Shown here in pieces: positions 24,101 to 36,400 of a DNA stretch of 64,000 nucleotides. A program made the position numbers and the translations under genes. The notes beneath the pieces are model-generated. The model was not told the origin of the DNA. It did not search any database and was given only the letters and a program-made list of their open reading frames with translations. How positions within the stretch are numbered: position 1 is the stretch's first letter; the number at the start of each line of letters is the position of its first letter. Source of the stretch: Clytia hemisphaerica (lineage: Eukaryota; Cnidaria; Hydrozoa; Leptothecata; Clytiidae); NCBI GenBank assembly GCA_902728285.1, contig CACVBU010000930.1, positions 956,567-1,020,566 on the forward strand. Direction: 5' to 3'.

Positions 24101-26110
24101 CTTTGCAGAAGCGTGATGAATTTGCATGACGTCTGTCTCGACGTCGTCCGATTGGCCGGATCCCGATGATTCTCCTTCAATGGAAACAAAAACTGATTTA
24201 GAAGAATGACAGTTAAATATGCAAATAAGTACTTGGGTGAACATTAAATTCTCAATACTTCAAAATATCGTGCCTGACGGGTAATATCACAAAATCCATG
24301 AAGTTTTCCTCCGAGCTAATGTATTTTTTTCCGTGGCGGAGACGGTTAGCTTTTGATTTAGATCCTAACTGACTGAGCACTTTTACCGTCCTCTATTTTA
24401 CGGGTCAGGTTATTCTAAACCGCTTCAGTCACTCCGCTTTCCTCAAAAGTGATGATGCAAATACAAACTCTGTAATGGTTAAACATACCTGATTCTGCAG
24501 AATCACCACTTCCTTGAATCTCACTTCGTTTCGATGATGAAGATGAAGCAGCAGTTATCTTTTTCTTTTGTTGTTGCGCTTTAATGAAAGCTGAGGTGAC
24601 TTGAGCGATAGCATCTTTCTTGATTTTCTCTAAAGCTGCCAGTACTTCTGGTTGTTTCATCACATCACCACCCTCCCTTGATGCTGCTGATGAAAAAATA
24701 ATAATAAATTTAAACAATATATTTGATAAAACCTGCACCCAGCACTGCCGAGAACATGAGATAATATCCAAACTAAATGTCTCTAGAAGTCTTATAAGAG
24801 AAGATTCAAGGTTTAAAAGAAGATATAAAGAGTGGAGGTAGAGGCTCTTCATGGAAAAAAAACAGTATTGTTTACAAGTTTGATATTTGTTGGGAAGATT
24901 GTATTTTTCAGTTTTGAAAAGCCAGTTACCGAGATAACTTATGAGAGCCACATGTTTTTTATACCGGGTGTCCCAGAAAAAAGTTCTGCTCTTTGAAGTG
25001 AATTTTCTCGAGTTCTATGAATTTTTAAAAGATCAATTCTTTTGCATAGGAAAGATGAAAGATAAACTTAAATTTTGAGGGGTCATTTATCAAATTTGGT
25101 CAACTAGATCAAAAATTATGCTGAAATGAATAAAAATTTCATTTTGAAAAGGCTCAAAAACGTTGAAAATCGACCTATCAAATTTTATAACCTAATTATT
25201 ACTTTTTTGCAGGAATAAAGAGTTTAAAGTGGACATGAAAACAAAAAATGCTTGAAATAATTCTCTAAAGGACTAAAAAGTTTCAATTGGGTCATTTCCA
25301 ATTATTTTCTATGGAATTCAGCTTCAAATTTTGGCTTAAGGACCCCTAAAGTCAAAAGTAGCGCTGATTTCATCAGTGTAGCTATTGAAGTCAAATATCG
25401 GTTGGAATTATCAAATTTTTCAGTTTTTCAGATAAATTTCTTTGTTTCACTTAAAATCTTACTTCGTTTTTCATAAAAAGATACTTCCATTAGGTTTTTA
25501 TTGCTTCAACAATGAAAATCATGCTCCATGCAATTATGCTTCTATAACAATTTGATAGGTCGATTTTCAACGTTTTTGAGGAATTACAAAAAAAAGAATT
25601 TTTATTCATTTTGATCCAGTCGACTAAATTTGATAAATGACCCCTCAAAATTTAATTTTATCCTTCCTCTTTCCAATGCAAAAGGATTGATTGTTTAGAA
25701 ATTCATAGAACTGGAGAAAATTCACTTCAAAGAGCGGAACTTTTTTCTGGGACACCCGGTATATAATAGGGGTTTTAGTTCGACATGAGTATAAGTGCAA
25801 ACCCTCAAATAGGCCGGCTATTTCAGAAAAACAAATGCCCCTACTTCGAAGAGAATTTCTGTTCAGAAAAAAAAGCTATAAAGTCTAGGGTATCAAAGAA
25901 ATTTCATGATCAAAATCCAGATGAATACCTCAAAAATAAAAACAAACCCAGGTAGGATCTCTGATATTCCAAAAAAAGTCCCCTCAACATGGACATTTTG
26001 AATGTCTAATGATAAATACCAAAAATCTTACCTTTTTCCTTTTGCTTGCCTGCATTTGCAATATAAAAGCAAAGAGTGACCAAAGTCACCATTAGCCACC
26101 ATCGACACAT
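15118..26110 (-). CDS. Secreted Lys/Glu-rich protein with 15-His tract, family not recognised
   Basis: Eight minus-strand exons: 26032-26110, 24489-24686, 23999-24174, 22660-23911, 21664-21762, 20885-21031, 20220-20323 and 15118-15897. All junctions are GT-AG and phase-matched; the sum is 2835 nt, 944 residues plus TAG. Residues 1-20 form a signal peptide (MCRWWLMVTLVTLCFYIANA). Residues about 150-360 are Lys/Glu/Ala/Pro-rich repeats such as APKKQEE and should be coil or helix. His 365-379 are 15 in a row. Then come a Gln/Ala/Met/Pro-rich part, a helical segment (DWDRIKNDKNTQEDFAKKG), two cysteines in exon 6, and the tail. KRRKR at 874-878 is a furin-type site, with RRRR at 899-902 after it. 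N-glycosylation sequons occur (NVT, NYT, NAT, NKT). The role is unknown: metal-binding, matrix or precursor functions are all guesses. The start is chosen for the signal peptide and the phase fit. Confidence 0.85.
16580..17230. repeat. Tandemly duplicated intronic repeat, about 480-bp period
   Basis: A segment with GAGCAAAAAAAACATCTATC and CTTGAGCCATCTTTTACCTA appears at 16580-16740 and again at 17067-17230. The second copy is split by foldback 2 and resumes at 19847 with ACTTTCATGCAAAAAATCAG. Confidence 0.75.
17233..19836. mobile_element. Foldback-type transposon with 21-bp repeat ends (family 2)
   Basis: The outer ends TAAAGTCAGATCGGTGTCAA and the inverse at 19817-19836 lead into arrays of about 21-bp units (GTCGGGTCGTAATATCAAAAG type) running in opposite directions, 17258-17600 and 19535-19815. 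A duplicated TATGATGGTA at 17223-17232 and 19837-19846 marks insertion; its length is 8-10 bp because the end bases are ambiguous. The roughly 1.9-kb interior is AT-rich without a recognisable gene. The element lies in the last intron of the poly-His gene. Confidence 0.83.
20063..20102. repeat. Microsatellite (GAACGGAC)n
   Basis: About five copies of ACGGACGA/ACGAACGA units in the intron between 15898 and 20219. Confidence 0.85.
21770..22045. repeat. Tandem duplication of about 140 bp in an intron
   Basis: Two diverged copies share TTTATAGTCCGGGAG, CAACTGCCAC/CGACTGCCAC and GTAGTAATTATTCAAATTTAA. They lie just 5' (on the gene's strand) of the 99-nt exon at 21664-21762. Confidence 0.8.
24962..25761. 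repeat. Palindromic element, TACCGGGTGTCCCA ends, TA target
   Basis: An 800-bp inverted repeat in the first intron of the poly-His gene: TACCGGGTGTCCCAGAAAAA pairs with its inverse at 25742-25761, and the arms match over several hundred bases. Ends are flanked by TA, as in mariner-type MITEs. No transposase. Confidence 0.85.
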
Positions 26111-29100
26111 CTCTTTTGTGTTTTTTTATAGACAGTAAAATCTAAAAACGAAAAAGAAAATTGAATCTTAAATTCTTACTATAAACCTTGGTCAAAAGTT
26201 TGTCAATTTTTTTAATTCTCTTTTTTTTCAGACAGAAATTCTGCAAGAAAGCTCAGCTCGTCCAGGTCGATGAAGAAAAATTTGAACAAAGTGCAGAATA
26301 CTTTTTTCAACCAACCAAACTAAAACGAACCAAAACGAACTAAAATTCGTTCCAAATTAACTGTTTCATACTCAAATAGAGCTCATTTGTTCTTAATCAA
26401 ATGATAAACTAAACAGTTTAAACAATAAAATTTATGAAATTAAGGTTTCAAAGGAGAAAATTTCGTCTACTACTTTATAATAACCCAGGGTATAAAAAAA
26501 GGGACACAAAAACGAACAGAAAAGCAAAATACCTTATTCGGGGTAGCAAAGAATAGGTGCGAAATCCAGTTGAAGTGTTCTGATTTCCCGTCTATTGTTC
26601 TATTGTTAGATACGAAATTCTTCCATTTTCAATATTTTATGCTCAAGATGTGAGCTTTATTTTGCATAGAACAGCCAACCATTGTTTGATTTGCTTTTGT
26701 TTTCATTATACCCACTATGAGCAGTCTTTTGTTTGGGTAATTAATTTGTTCGAATAAACATCCAAAACATTCGAATAGCTGAGGTCAAATAATTGATCAA
26801 TGTAGAAACGGTTACCTTTGCTTCGGAAAACCAATTTCCCTTCGCTTCTTTGCATGGCGAAGAAGTTTAAACGTAACTTTCACATCGTCTTTAAACTAAG
26901 AGCCTAGGCGCTAGTTAAAAAGGGAGCCTCGATACTACACTATTGTTAAGTTGTATGGCACAGTAGTGTAGCGGGTATCAATTTTGACGGGCCATCTATT
27001 CGGTGCTGTGACTGACTTCACTAAATAACTAGGCGAATGTACTTCGTGCCCGGGCTAGTCATATCAAGTGAGGGTCCAACCTAGTGGTTCGCATCGGATT
27101 GACGTATTTGTGTGTCGGTATCGCAAGATGACAGGCATTATAAATCATAGCGAAAACGGTTCTAAAAAGACGACTCCTAGACCAATCAATATAGGCCAAG
27201 GCGCTAGTTAAGAAGAGAGCCTTACTACTACCGCACTATTCTTGAGCTAGTTCAAAATTCATTATCTTAACTGGGGACAGAATGATTGAAATAAGATTAT
27301 AATTCTCTGTGTTCAATCAATAGATATTCAATGCCCAAGATGATTAAAAATGTTTATGACTTATGACTTAAAAAATTCATAAAATTCGCATAAATTATGA
27401 GAGTTTAACTTTATATACCGGGTGACCCACGAAAAAGTTCAGACGTTTCTCGACGTCTTGAGGCCGAACAAATGTCCCAAAGTGCTTGGATTTTAGATAT
27501 TTAGAAAGTAGATATCCTAACTTAAAATTTGAGCTATCACTTTTTAAATTTGACCAATTTGTTCTCTACTAATGAGCTTTTAAAGTCAAAATTCACTTTT
27601 CGGAAAGTGTAAAAAACACATAAAAAAGGGGTATCAAATTTGGTATTTTTAGACGTTTTTGATATACAGTTTTTGAAAAAAATCTGAAAAATCTACAAAA
27701 GCGCCAATTTTTATAAAAACTAGTCTTGTTTTAAACAAAAATTACTTTTAAAGGTGTTTTTATTAATTATTAATGTCATAAAACTCGTTAGATAAGTCAA
27801 TTTGTAAGTGATTTTCTAATTGATTGCATAAATTTAATACCTCTTTTTTACGTGTTTTTTACACTTTCCGAAAAGTGAATTTTGACTTTAAAAGCTCATA
27901 AGTAGAGAACAAGTTGGTCAAATTTAAAAAGTGATAACTCAAATTTTAAGTTAGGATATCTACTTTCTAAATATCAAAACTCCAAGCACTTTGGGACATT
28001 TGTTCGGCCTCAAGATGTCAGGAAACATCTGAACTTTTTAGTGGGTCACCTATAAATTTGTTCGCTTTTTTGGGAAACACTGTATGTATTTATGAACACC
28101 AGGACAGCAAAAAAATCCACGTTTGTGATCTTTTATTAACTTAACGGGAACGAAATTTCCCCTATTATTGGCTTGAAACCTGACCGGTCTTGGGGTCCTG
28201 GTCCGATGTCCGGGTCTTAATTTTACCCAAAAAAAAAAGTTAATCTCAGTTGATTTTAAGTTTTCAGCAAGTTTTTCAAGTATCAGCTATTCGAAAAAAA
28301 ATACACGTTTGTTTTTTATAAGAACATGCAAAATATATGAAGCCTTCGGATTTTCTTAACTTTTTGAGATTTAAGCCTAAAATGTTCTTAACTTAACATG
28401 TTCTTATTTTCCTAGGAAATAGGGTGTTTTTGAGTCAACAAAGCCTTAAAATGTTCTTAACTTATTCCTAATATTTTGGCCAGCGAAGCCTTATGTTCTG
28501 ATATAGTTTGTTCTTATAAAATAAACGTGTATACAGAAACAAGTTTTGAAAAATCAACATATCAAACTGTTGCAAAAACTTTGCGATATTTTTGTCATTT
28601 TTATTTACATTATTTACAAAGCTGGTCAAAAAATGAAAACCAAATATTTTCATTAAATTTCTTAAAACAATTAGGTATCAAAGAGCATCTAAACATTTCT
28701 ATGATGGGTAATTTCATCAGCTGGTCAAACCATCCAACCTACACTTTAAAAATATTTGCTGAAAGTGAACCTTCCCATCATCACGCTTATTTGGAAACCA
28801 ACGAAGGAGAGAAAGGCGAAGATCTTGACTAATCAGAAAGCGAGAAATGCCAGATATGGACTGTAAGTGCTCTCCTACACTGAGTATAAGAAATGAGGGA
28901 TTTCAAAATGACACCCGGGGCAAAGTACGAAATTCGAATTGATGTATATAATACCCCGATTAAAGTGAAGAAGCAGTCATTAATAAAGTGTCTGGTGTGA
29001 CTGACGGAGACAAAATAAATTCAAAAAAGGTAATTTGAAAGGGTTTTCTGAGTAATTTTACGGATTTTGGAAAGCCAAGTACGAAAGAACTTTTAATTTT

Positions 29101-29549
29101 ATTTTTGCAACTGTTTATAAATGAAAAATTGACGAAGATTCAAAACAGTTTTATGAAAAGAAGCGAAATTGAATAATAGAAAAAACTGTCCAGTTTTTAA
29201 TCGCCTGAATTATTGATCGCTCCAATTCGATCATGAATCCAATAATTTCTTCGATGAGAAAATTTCAAATTATGAAAATGTTTTTATACAATCTTTTTTC
29301 GGATTACAGAAAAGATGCGAATAATAGAAGCTTCCAATTAAAGCTGGCAACACGTTGTTTTTTCAACTAAAAACGTTTTTGGAGCGTGATCGAATGTATG
29401 TGACATTGTTTCGAAATGTGTGCCGTAATGAGGTAGAAAGCGTAATCTAAGTACTTTCGGAGTACGAATTTTTAATTCTAACCATATTTTTCCAATTCTT
29501 TCTTTAAATTATTTGGATTTTATATTTTTAATTTTCCTTAAATTATTAG
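26111..29549. other. Divergent intergenic region between two secreted-protein genes
   Basis: Should contain the promoters of the minus-strand poly-His gene and the plus-strand gene at 29550. No core promoter motif is convincing. It holds a palindromic element (27416-28052) and a diverged direct repeat GGCGCTAGTTAA at about 26908 and 27200 with surrounding similarity. A possible 5'UTR intron acceptor (AAATTATTAG) touches the ATG at 29550. Confidence 0.5.
27416..28052. repeat. Palindromic element, TACCGGGTGACCCA ends
   Basis: A 637-bp inverted repeat: TACCGGGTGACCCACGAAAA at the left, TAGTGGGTCACCTATA at the right, with long matched arms (AAAGTGCTTGGA... / ...CCAAGCACTTT). Same end pattern as 24962-25761, different interior. 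Confidence 0.82.
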
Positions 29550-29942
29550 ATGAAGATAATCGCCTGTTTAGCCGTTGTGCTATGCATCATCCAATGCACG
29601 TACGCCGATGGAACAACTGCAAGTCCGCAAAAGAAAACATGCAGTGACTTATTACGGACCAAGCCGTAAGTTTTTTCCTAAGTTTTTTTCCGTAAAATCT
29701 TTAGGGAACAAAAAATTGTTCATGTTTTATTAAGTTACACAAGGTCCGCCATTACGGAAGTTAACGTTCGATTTGCGTATAAGATCGCCTCACAGATATC
29801 TTACATAAAAAACTACTATCGAAAATTAAATGACGAAACAAACGAAATTTTCCCCGGCCTTAATGCGTTTACCAAGCGTGACGAAGCGAAAGAAATTTTA
29901 AGCCGCGGCAGTTCAATCAAAATAATGTGCCATCTTTCTTGA
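29550..29942 (+). CDS. Secreted small protein or 5' end of the repeat gene
   Basis: Exon 29550-29665 encodes a signal peptide (MKIIACLAVVLCIIQCTYA) and TCSDLLRTK. Exon 29744-29942 adds AYKIASQISYIKNYYRKL and ends IMCHLS-TGA, giving 104 residues. The mature part has two cysteines, C31 and C101, and is otherwise helix-prone. This is one unit of the Cys-to-Cys design repeated in the following exons, with longer spacing (69 residues between them). The TGA at 29940-29942 is directly followed by GTATAC, a donor-like sequence in phase 0, the phase required by the next exon at 30457. So it is either a complete two-exon gene or the broken or regulated 5' end of the large repeat gene. Function unknown. 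Confidence 0.65.
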
Positions 29943-30456
29943 GTATACCACATTAGTACCACAGTTCGGTACCGGTAATTTTTTCAATTAAACAAAAAAA
30001 AGAAGGAGGCAAGAGAATGGACTTTATCGATCAAATTGCTGGCCTTAAAAAGGCTTCCAGGCAATTGTTTGCTACCGTTGAAAGCTTTAGGTCTCAGATT
30101 TCTAGAGACATTAATGTGAAATGTAGTTGTTCTGAGCTACGGTCAGTTGTTTGATGAAAGCTAAAATGAAGTTGATGAAAAGCCCTTTTTGGTGACAAGT
30201 GCCCTGAGTAGGACAGGTCTTTTAGGGTAAGTTTTAAGGGTTCCAATAATGGGTTGATATGTGAAACGATGCATAGAAGAGCTTTAAACAATGAGAAACA
30301 CGAATCTTTTTAGGCGATATCCGAGCATTTCAGCCGTATAATTAAAAGAGTTTTTCAAAAGTTATTTACGAAAATTTGTCCGCAATTCTTTTTGTTTCAA
30401 GGTTCCTCTCCCTCGTTATCCCTCCAAGTCTACGAATCGATTTTATATTTTCGTAG

Positions 30457-33400
30457 ACATGTGACTCATTACAAAAGCTCGTTGATCGTTTGAAAGAAGC
30501 AAAAAGTACAATTCAAGATGCTATCGATGCTGCGGTGAAAGCTCACGTTCAGACCAAAGAAGAAATCAAGAAATATGTCAAAAATTTCATCGCCCAAAGA
30601 ATCCAATGTGAAAAGATCTTGTCGGAGCGTAAGTTTATCGAATATTCGTTTCTGACGTTTTAGTCATACGGGGTATAACTTGAGTACAAATTTTAATATT
30701 CTTTTCTATTATCTAAAATGTAAACTTTTATATTTCAAACTTACTCATTTTTTGCAATTTTAATAACTTCGAAGAAAAAAAAACCCGCAAAAGAATTTAA
30801 AAAGCAAAGCTTTTTGAAAATATAAAATAAGAAGTTTACTTTATAAATGGTTTTCTCCTTCCTCACTTGATATTTTAGGTCAACCATAGTCTAAATGAAC
30901 AAAAAAACTAAATTCTCAAAAAGTCTGAAGATCGTGTCGCCCAATTTCATATTGAATAAAAAATAGCTAAAATATTTTCGTTTTGGGCAACTGACCTCTA
31001 AGCCAATTTTGAGATCAGCTTCTCACGAGTGTGGCAAATAGATGAATTATCATTGGAGTAAGGGTTTAAACATGTTGATCGCGGCTTCGTCGTATTTTAG
31101 TTACGTGTACTAACTTTCGAAAACGAGACAAGATGAGCATTTTTAATATCACGGCTTCCTGGCGAGATAAAATCTTTTACCTTAGTTTTCTGACAGTTAA
31201 AGCTTTAGGCACCTTTCAGCCCTGAACAAAGTAGATATTAAGAGTCAACCTAAAAACAAACAAAGCGAGAATTGAAATCTTCCCTGTATGAAAATCGAGA
31301 TCCGCTTAAAGGTTGTTACCTGAACTACAAAGGTGTGAGAGCATAGGCGAGGGTAATCGGACATGCGCCTGATGACGACTTGTTTGGTCCAATTTTGAAA
31401 TTTTTTGAAGATTATGCATCTATCCAACAGTAAGCCGTTATGGAGGTGCAATAATGTTCCGTTTTCCATGATCCATTTCAATGTGAAATGGCCTATTAAC
31501 TGTGAAATGGTTTCGAGTTACTGAGGTTCGGTATGGAAAGTATTACTGTACCGCATAGGCCTAATTTTACCTTTTCAATTGTAATTTTTGCTTATTCCAT
31601 CCAGAGGTGTACTGTTTTTGGTGCAGTTGCCAAGCAATTAAATTGACCAAACAGCAATGGCAAACAAGCCATGAAAAGCTGTTTCCACCGGTAAGAAGGC
31701 GCAAAACAGTTTACCAAGAAGTCTTGAAGTCCTCCAAGGAGATATTGACCTGTGACCGAATCCTTGGAGCTGAGGTGAGACAAATTTAAGTACGGTTAGA
31801 AAGGTAAAATACCCTTAACTGCCGAATTTAAACCCGGCAAATTTTTTTTTCAAGCCATCCGCCGATTGAAATTTTCTCTGAAAAAACTTTTTCGAACATC
31901 CGCTAAATATTCTTGTCATTCTTTTCCTTTTAAGGTATTTTCAACATCAAAGTGGTAGAGTTTCTAACCGGGTTGGGGGGTCCATGGTCGCAAAAGGGAC
32001 AGCGTTTCAAAAGGGTACCCAAGTTCGAAAACTTACATATGCAGCCCAGGAAAAAATCTTCGATTGTCTCAAAGTGGGCCATCACTATAAATCCTTTAAG
32101 CTTGCAAGAATTTGGGATCAGCTTTGGATAAATTTCATGAACAACGTCAACTTATTAAAGAAGCCATCCTCGATGTTGCCATGAAACATTACAATAATAC
32201 CAAAAATCTCTTGGGACTTGTTCAAGAAGAGCTGGCGAAAAGAATCACTAACTTCCAATGTAGCTCTGTCATGCCTGCTGATGTAAGTAGTATTATAACC
32301 TTGAAAAATTTTCTTCAACTTTTTAGTAGTGCTTAATTGGTCTGAAAACCACCAAAGATATTTTAGGACGTGCTGAAGAGAATGGTTCTAAGATTTTTAA
32401 ATAATAGCAATTTGGAAACCAGTAGAATTTGCAAAGAGAATTTTACTAAACGGGCAAAATCTTTTCCAGCAGTCATTAAGGTAGGGGATCCAGCTACGGT
32501 GCACGAGGTTATGGGTTCGATCCCCAGCCGGACCGTCTCTGCATGATGATGTCGCAAACTTACTTTTACTTAATTTTTTCCTAAGGCAAATTTTCTCTAC
32601 TATTTTTACTCAGCTTTGTACCAAAATTATGGAAATTGCAACCCACTTAAAAATCAGTACCGACAAAGTTCGTGAAGCCATTGAATTAGCTGTTATGAAT
32701 GGTTTGAGTACTGCAAACGCTATCTACAAATTCACCTTGGACTTTTTGACTGACCTTATCTCATGTGATAAAATCTTATCCCCAACCGTAAGTGACTTAT
32801 TCATTTTTTATGATAGATTATCTTTTCATTCTGTCAACGTTGCGCCAAGGCAGCTTGAAGGCGATTAGGTTCCAGTTCACCAGAACGACCTCATAAGTCT
32901 CAAGCCATTGCATTGACGCGTTAGCATACCTTATCGGGGAAAACTTCGTCGGGGAAAATTTTCGTTGGTGAAAGTTTTCGTCGGGGAAAAATTCGTCACT
33001 TGCTGGTAGTTGGTAAACGCATTAAGGCCGGGGAAAATATTCGTCACTTGTCCAAAATTTCGTCACTTTTCCCCGACGAAGTTTTCCCCGATAAGGTATG
33101 TAGATATTTTCCAATCTTTCGAACCCGAACCTCTTCTTTTAGCATAGAGAATGAAAATATTAATGCCATATACAAAATACATAAAATAAACTGTAATAAC
33201 CTTTGGAGCTGGCACACAACGTTGTTTCAACGTCCATCTAACGTTATATGGACGTTGGGAACATTAGATGGACGTTGAAACAACGTTGTGTGCCAGCTGG
33301 GTTTGGAGATCATACATTTATGATATACCTAGGTCATTTTTCTAACGGAAACATCCGAAAAAAGCCGAGATTTGACCACTGTCTATCGAAAATTTTTCAA

Positions 33401-36400
33401 TGGCCGTAACTAGTCTTAATTTTTCTTCCTTGTTACACTAGGCATGTGCCAACTTTGTTGAAGCCACTAAGAAATTCAAAGAACAAACCAAACTCATCAA
33501 ACAAGCGATCATGGATGCTGTCGAACAGAAGATTACAAACGCTAAGGAAATCACCAAATACGTTGCTAACAAAATCATTGAGATGGCTGTCAACTTTGAA
33601 TGTACTGATGTCATGCCACAAAAGGTATTCGATTATTCAGTACCAAATTACAGTAAACTCGTGCTTATTCGGACTTCTATTATTCGAAATCCTCTATAAT
33701 TCGAACTTGTTTCCAGTTCCCGTCAAGGAGAAACCGTTTCAAAAAACTTTCTATAATTCGAATCTTTTTGTAAATCGAAGAAATAAGATTCCCCATTCCA
33801 GTTCGAAAAAGGAAGAGTCAACGAACTGTATTACCCCCCATCTTCCAACAATTATTTTGAGCCAGAGGTATTAATCTCAACGCTGACAGTTGGGGATGGG
33901 CCCACGTGATGTGTCTCAGATAAAAATTGGAAGATTGCAGGTGCCTAATAAATATCCCCGTTTGCTAAACCTTTTTTTGATAGAGATTTTGATGAAACTA
34001 TGCTGGTTTAGTATTTGTATTCTCATTCAGATTAATGCACATTTATAATGTCTTTTTAGCAATGTGATCTTTTATTCAAAATTGCTGGACGTTTTCACAT
34101 TCGTACCAAAGAATTGATTCGAGTTCTCAAACAGGCTATTGTAGATGGTAAAAGTACTGTAAAAGCCATTTATGATGTAACCATCAAAGCTCTGGTCAAT
34201 GAAGCAAAGAACTTGACATGTGAAGAAATGATCGACCCAACCGTAAGTAGTATAAATTTCTTGGTATTGCATCATTTCAAGGGTAAACAAACACTATGGT
34301 TCAACTCGCTGAAAGATTATGCGTACTGAAAAACACAAATTAATCGTTTGCAAGTAACACTGAAAGCACTCTGTTTGTGTTTGTTTCTATTTAATTATTT
34401 TGGCGTAATACGGTCTGGAAATCGAGACTAAACTGTATTTGTAAAGTTTCTTCCAGAAAAACCCTCGATTACTGTATGTTCGATTCGCCATACTCCTTTT
34501 GAAGCACTGGACCACACCTCTGATGTAGAATTGTCTCTCTTCTCAGTGTGACCCCTCTACATAGATTTATTACTTTAGGAACTTAGTTTATAGATTTTCT
34601 AACTATTTAGTAACTGACGATCGCAGTCTGTAGTATGTTTTAATTTTAAAAAGATTAATTTATTACTTTTGTGTGTTACAGGTTTGTGCCGTTCTAGACA
34701 ACTTTGCTTCCAAATTGAAAGAAACAAAAGATGACGTCACAAATGCTGTACGAACAGCTATTGCCCAAGGAATGACCACTATCCAAGATATTAGAGCTTA
34801 CGTTAGAAATCTTTTGGTCGATGAAAAATCATGCTACGACTTCTTCAGAAGCCACGTAAGTTGAATATACCTTTTCGACCGTAGCCGCCAATTGCCGCGC
34901 GGGCAATTTTTTGTCCGTTTGTCCTAAAACCGTCCCAGTCTTTTTTTCACACCTAAAGACGATAGAAAAAGGTGTAAAAAAGGAATTGGATCAAGTTTCG
35001 GGTGGTAAAAGGGACAAAAAAATGCCCGCACGGCAATTGGCGGCTACGGTCGAAAAGTTAAATGCACTGAGCTTCATGTAGTCTGAATCGCAGACCTCAA
35101 CAAAACCACATGTAGTATAAGGAGCACAAATCCGTTAGTGGATGCCAGTAGCCTAATCTTGCTAACCATACGTGTTGGTTGTTGAAATATTCATTATTAG
35201 CGCTTTTTGATGCTAGTAAACATTTAAAAATACTTCGCGGATAAGACCATATTAAATTTCCATTGGGACTTAATTAGTATATGTAATCACATGATAACGA
35301 GTGCAATTCGAATATAATTGCACGAGTGATTTTTTTGTTATTAATTTTCCGAGTCCGAAAGGACGAGGGAAATTTTCGAATTGTACGAGTTATTATGTGA
35401 TTACGAGCTAATCGCACAATGGCTTTCACTACTTTTTCCCAGTTAGGAAAGTAAATTACAGAAATTACACTGAGAGTTTTATATTTTTCTCTTCTCTTTA
35501 TGTCTTTTTTTTATTGTTGTTTATTGATTTTCTTTCTCACAAAATAAATTTTGAATGCAATTAAAACGTTCGATGCAAAAAAAAATGTAGGAAAAAACAT
35601 TAAAATCAATTTTGTAAACATTGGCGCGGCATTGGAGAATTGGAGAGTGTGATTAACAATTAATTGCTCTCTACAGGATGCAATTAACGATTAATTGCTC
35701 TCTTTGAGGGCGTGCCAAATAAGAAAAAATAACCCATCGTGCGATTACGCGGATAACACCCGAATCCGCGAAATCCACGAAACTTAATCCCATTAAAGTA
35801 TCAGTTTTAGCCTACGAATTTTTCCCCAGGGTGTAAAGACGGTTTTTTAAAGAAATTAAGTCTTCCAGTTACTGCAATTCCGCTAGTTTCTGTCGAATGT
35901 GGCACATGAACCTAGACTTGAGTCGTTTATAATGCGTGTAATACAGTAGTATAGGCGTTATATGATAATACGATTATTGTTACGGGATTTAGTTTGTATA
36001 AACAAGACTAAAATTGCTCCCCCCCATTACTTTTTGCTTTATTTCTACTATGTCTGAATTAGTCGTCTAGCTTGAGCTAACTTCATTTCACTAACTGGCG
36101 CAAAAAACTACTTTTTAGTATCTAAAGATTAGAACCCGTGGCAGGCGCTTCCAAGGAAGTTACAGAGCTTTTCGATCGGAGAGTTTCAGTATAATTCCTT
36201 TTTTTCAGCTTGTTTGTAAATCTATTCAACTTGGAGCTTGGATCAAAGGAGTGACTTTTGACCGTGTGATCAACAAGATCAAAGAACTTTATGCTAACGG
36301 AGTCACAACTATCAAAGGAATCCGACAAAAATTGCGAGAGATTTTCGGAATCAGTACGCCAGACAGAAGACGCAAATCTGCCATCGGTATATTAGTTTAT

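Noticed and set aside
28476-28832. 118-codon plus-strand frame
   Set aside because: Starts in repeat-like AT-rich DNA and has no recognisable domain or splice partners. Kept out, though not disproved.
32470-32545. Functional tRNA gene
   Set aside because: Box-like motifs are present, but I cannot draw a complete cloverleaf, and a diverged copy at 37428 indicates a SINE.
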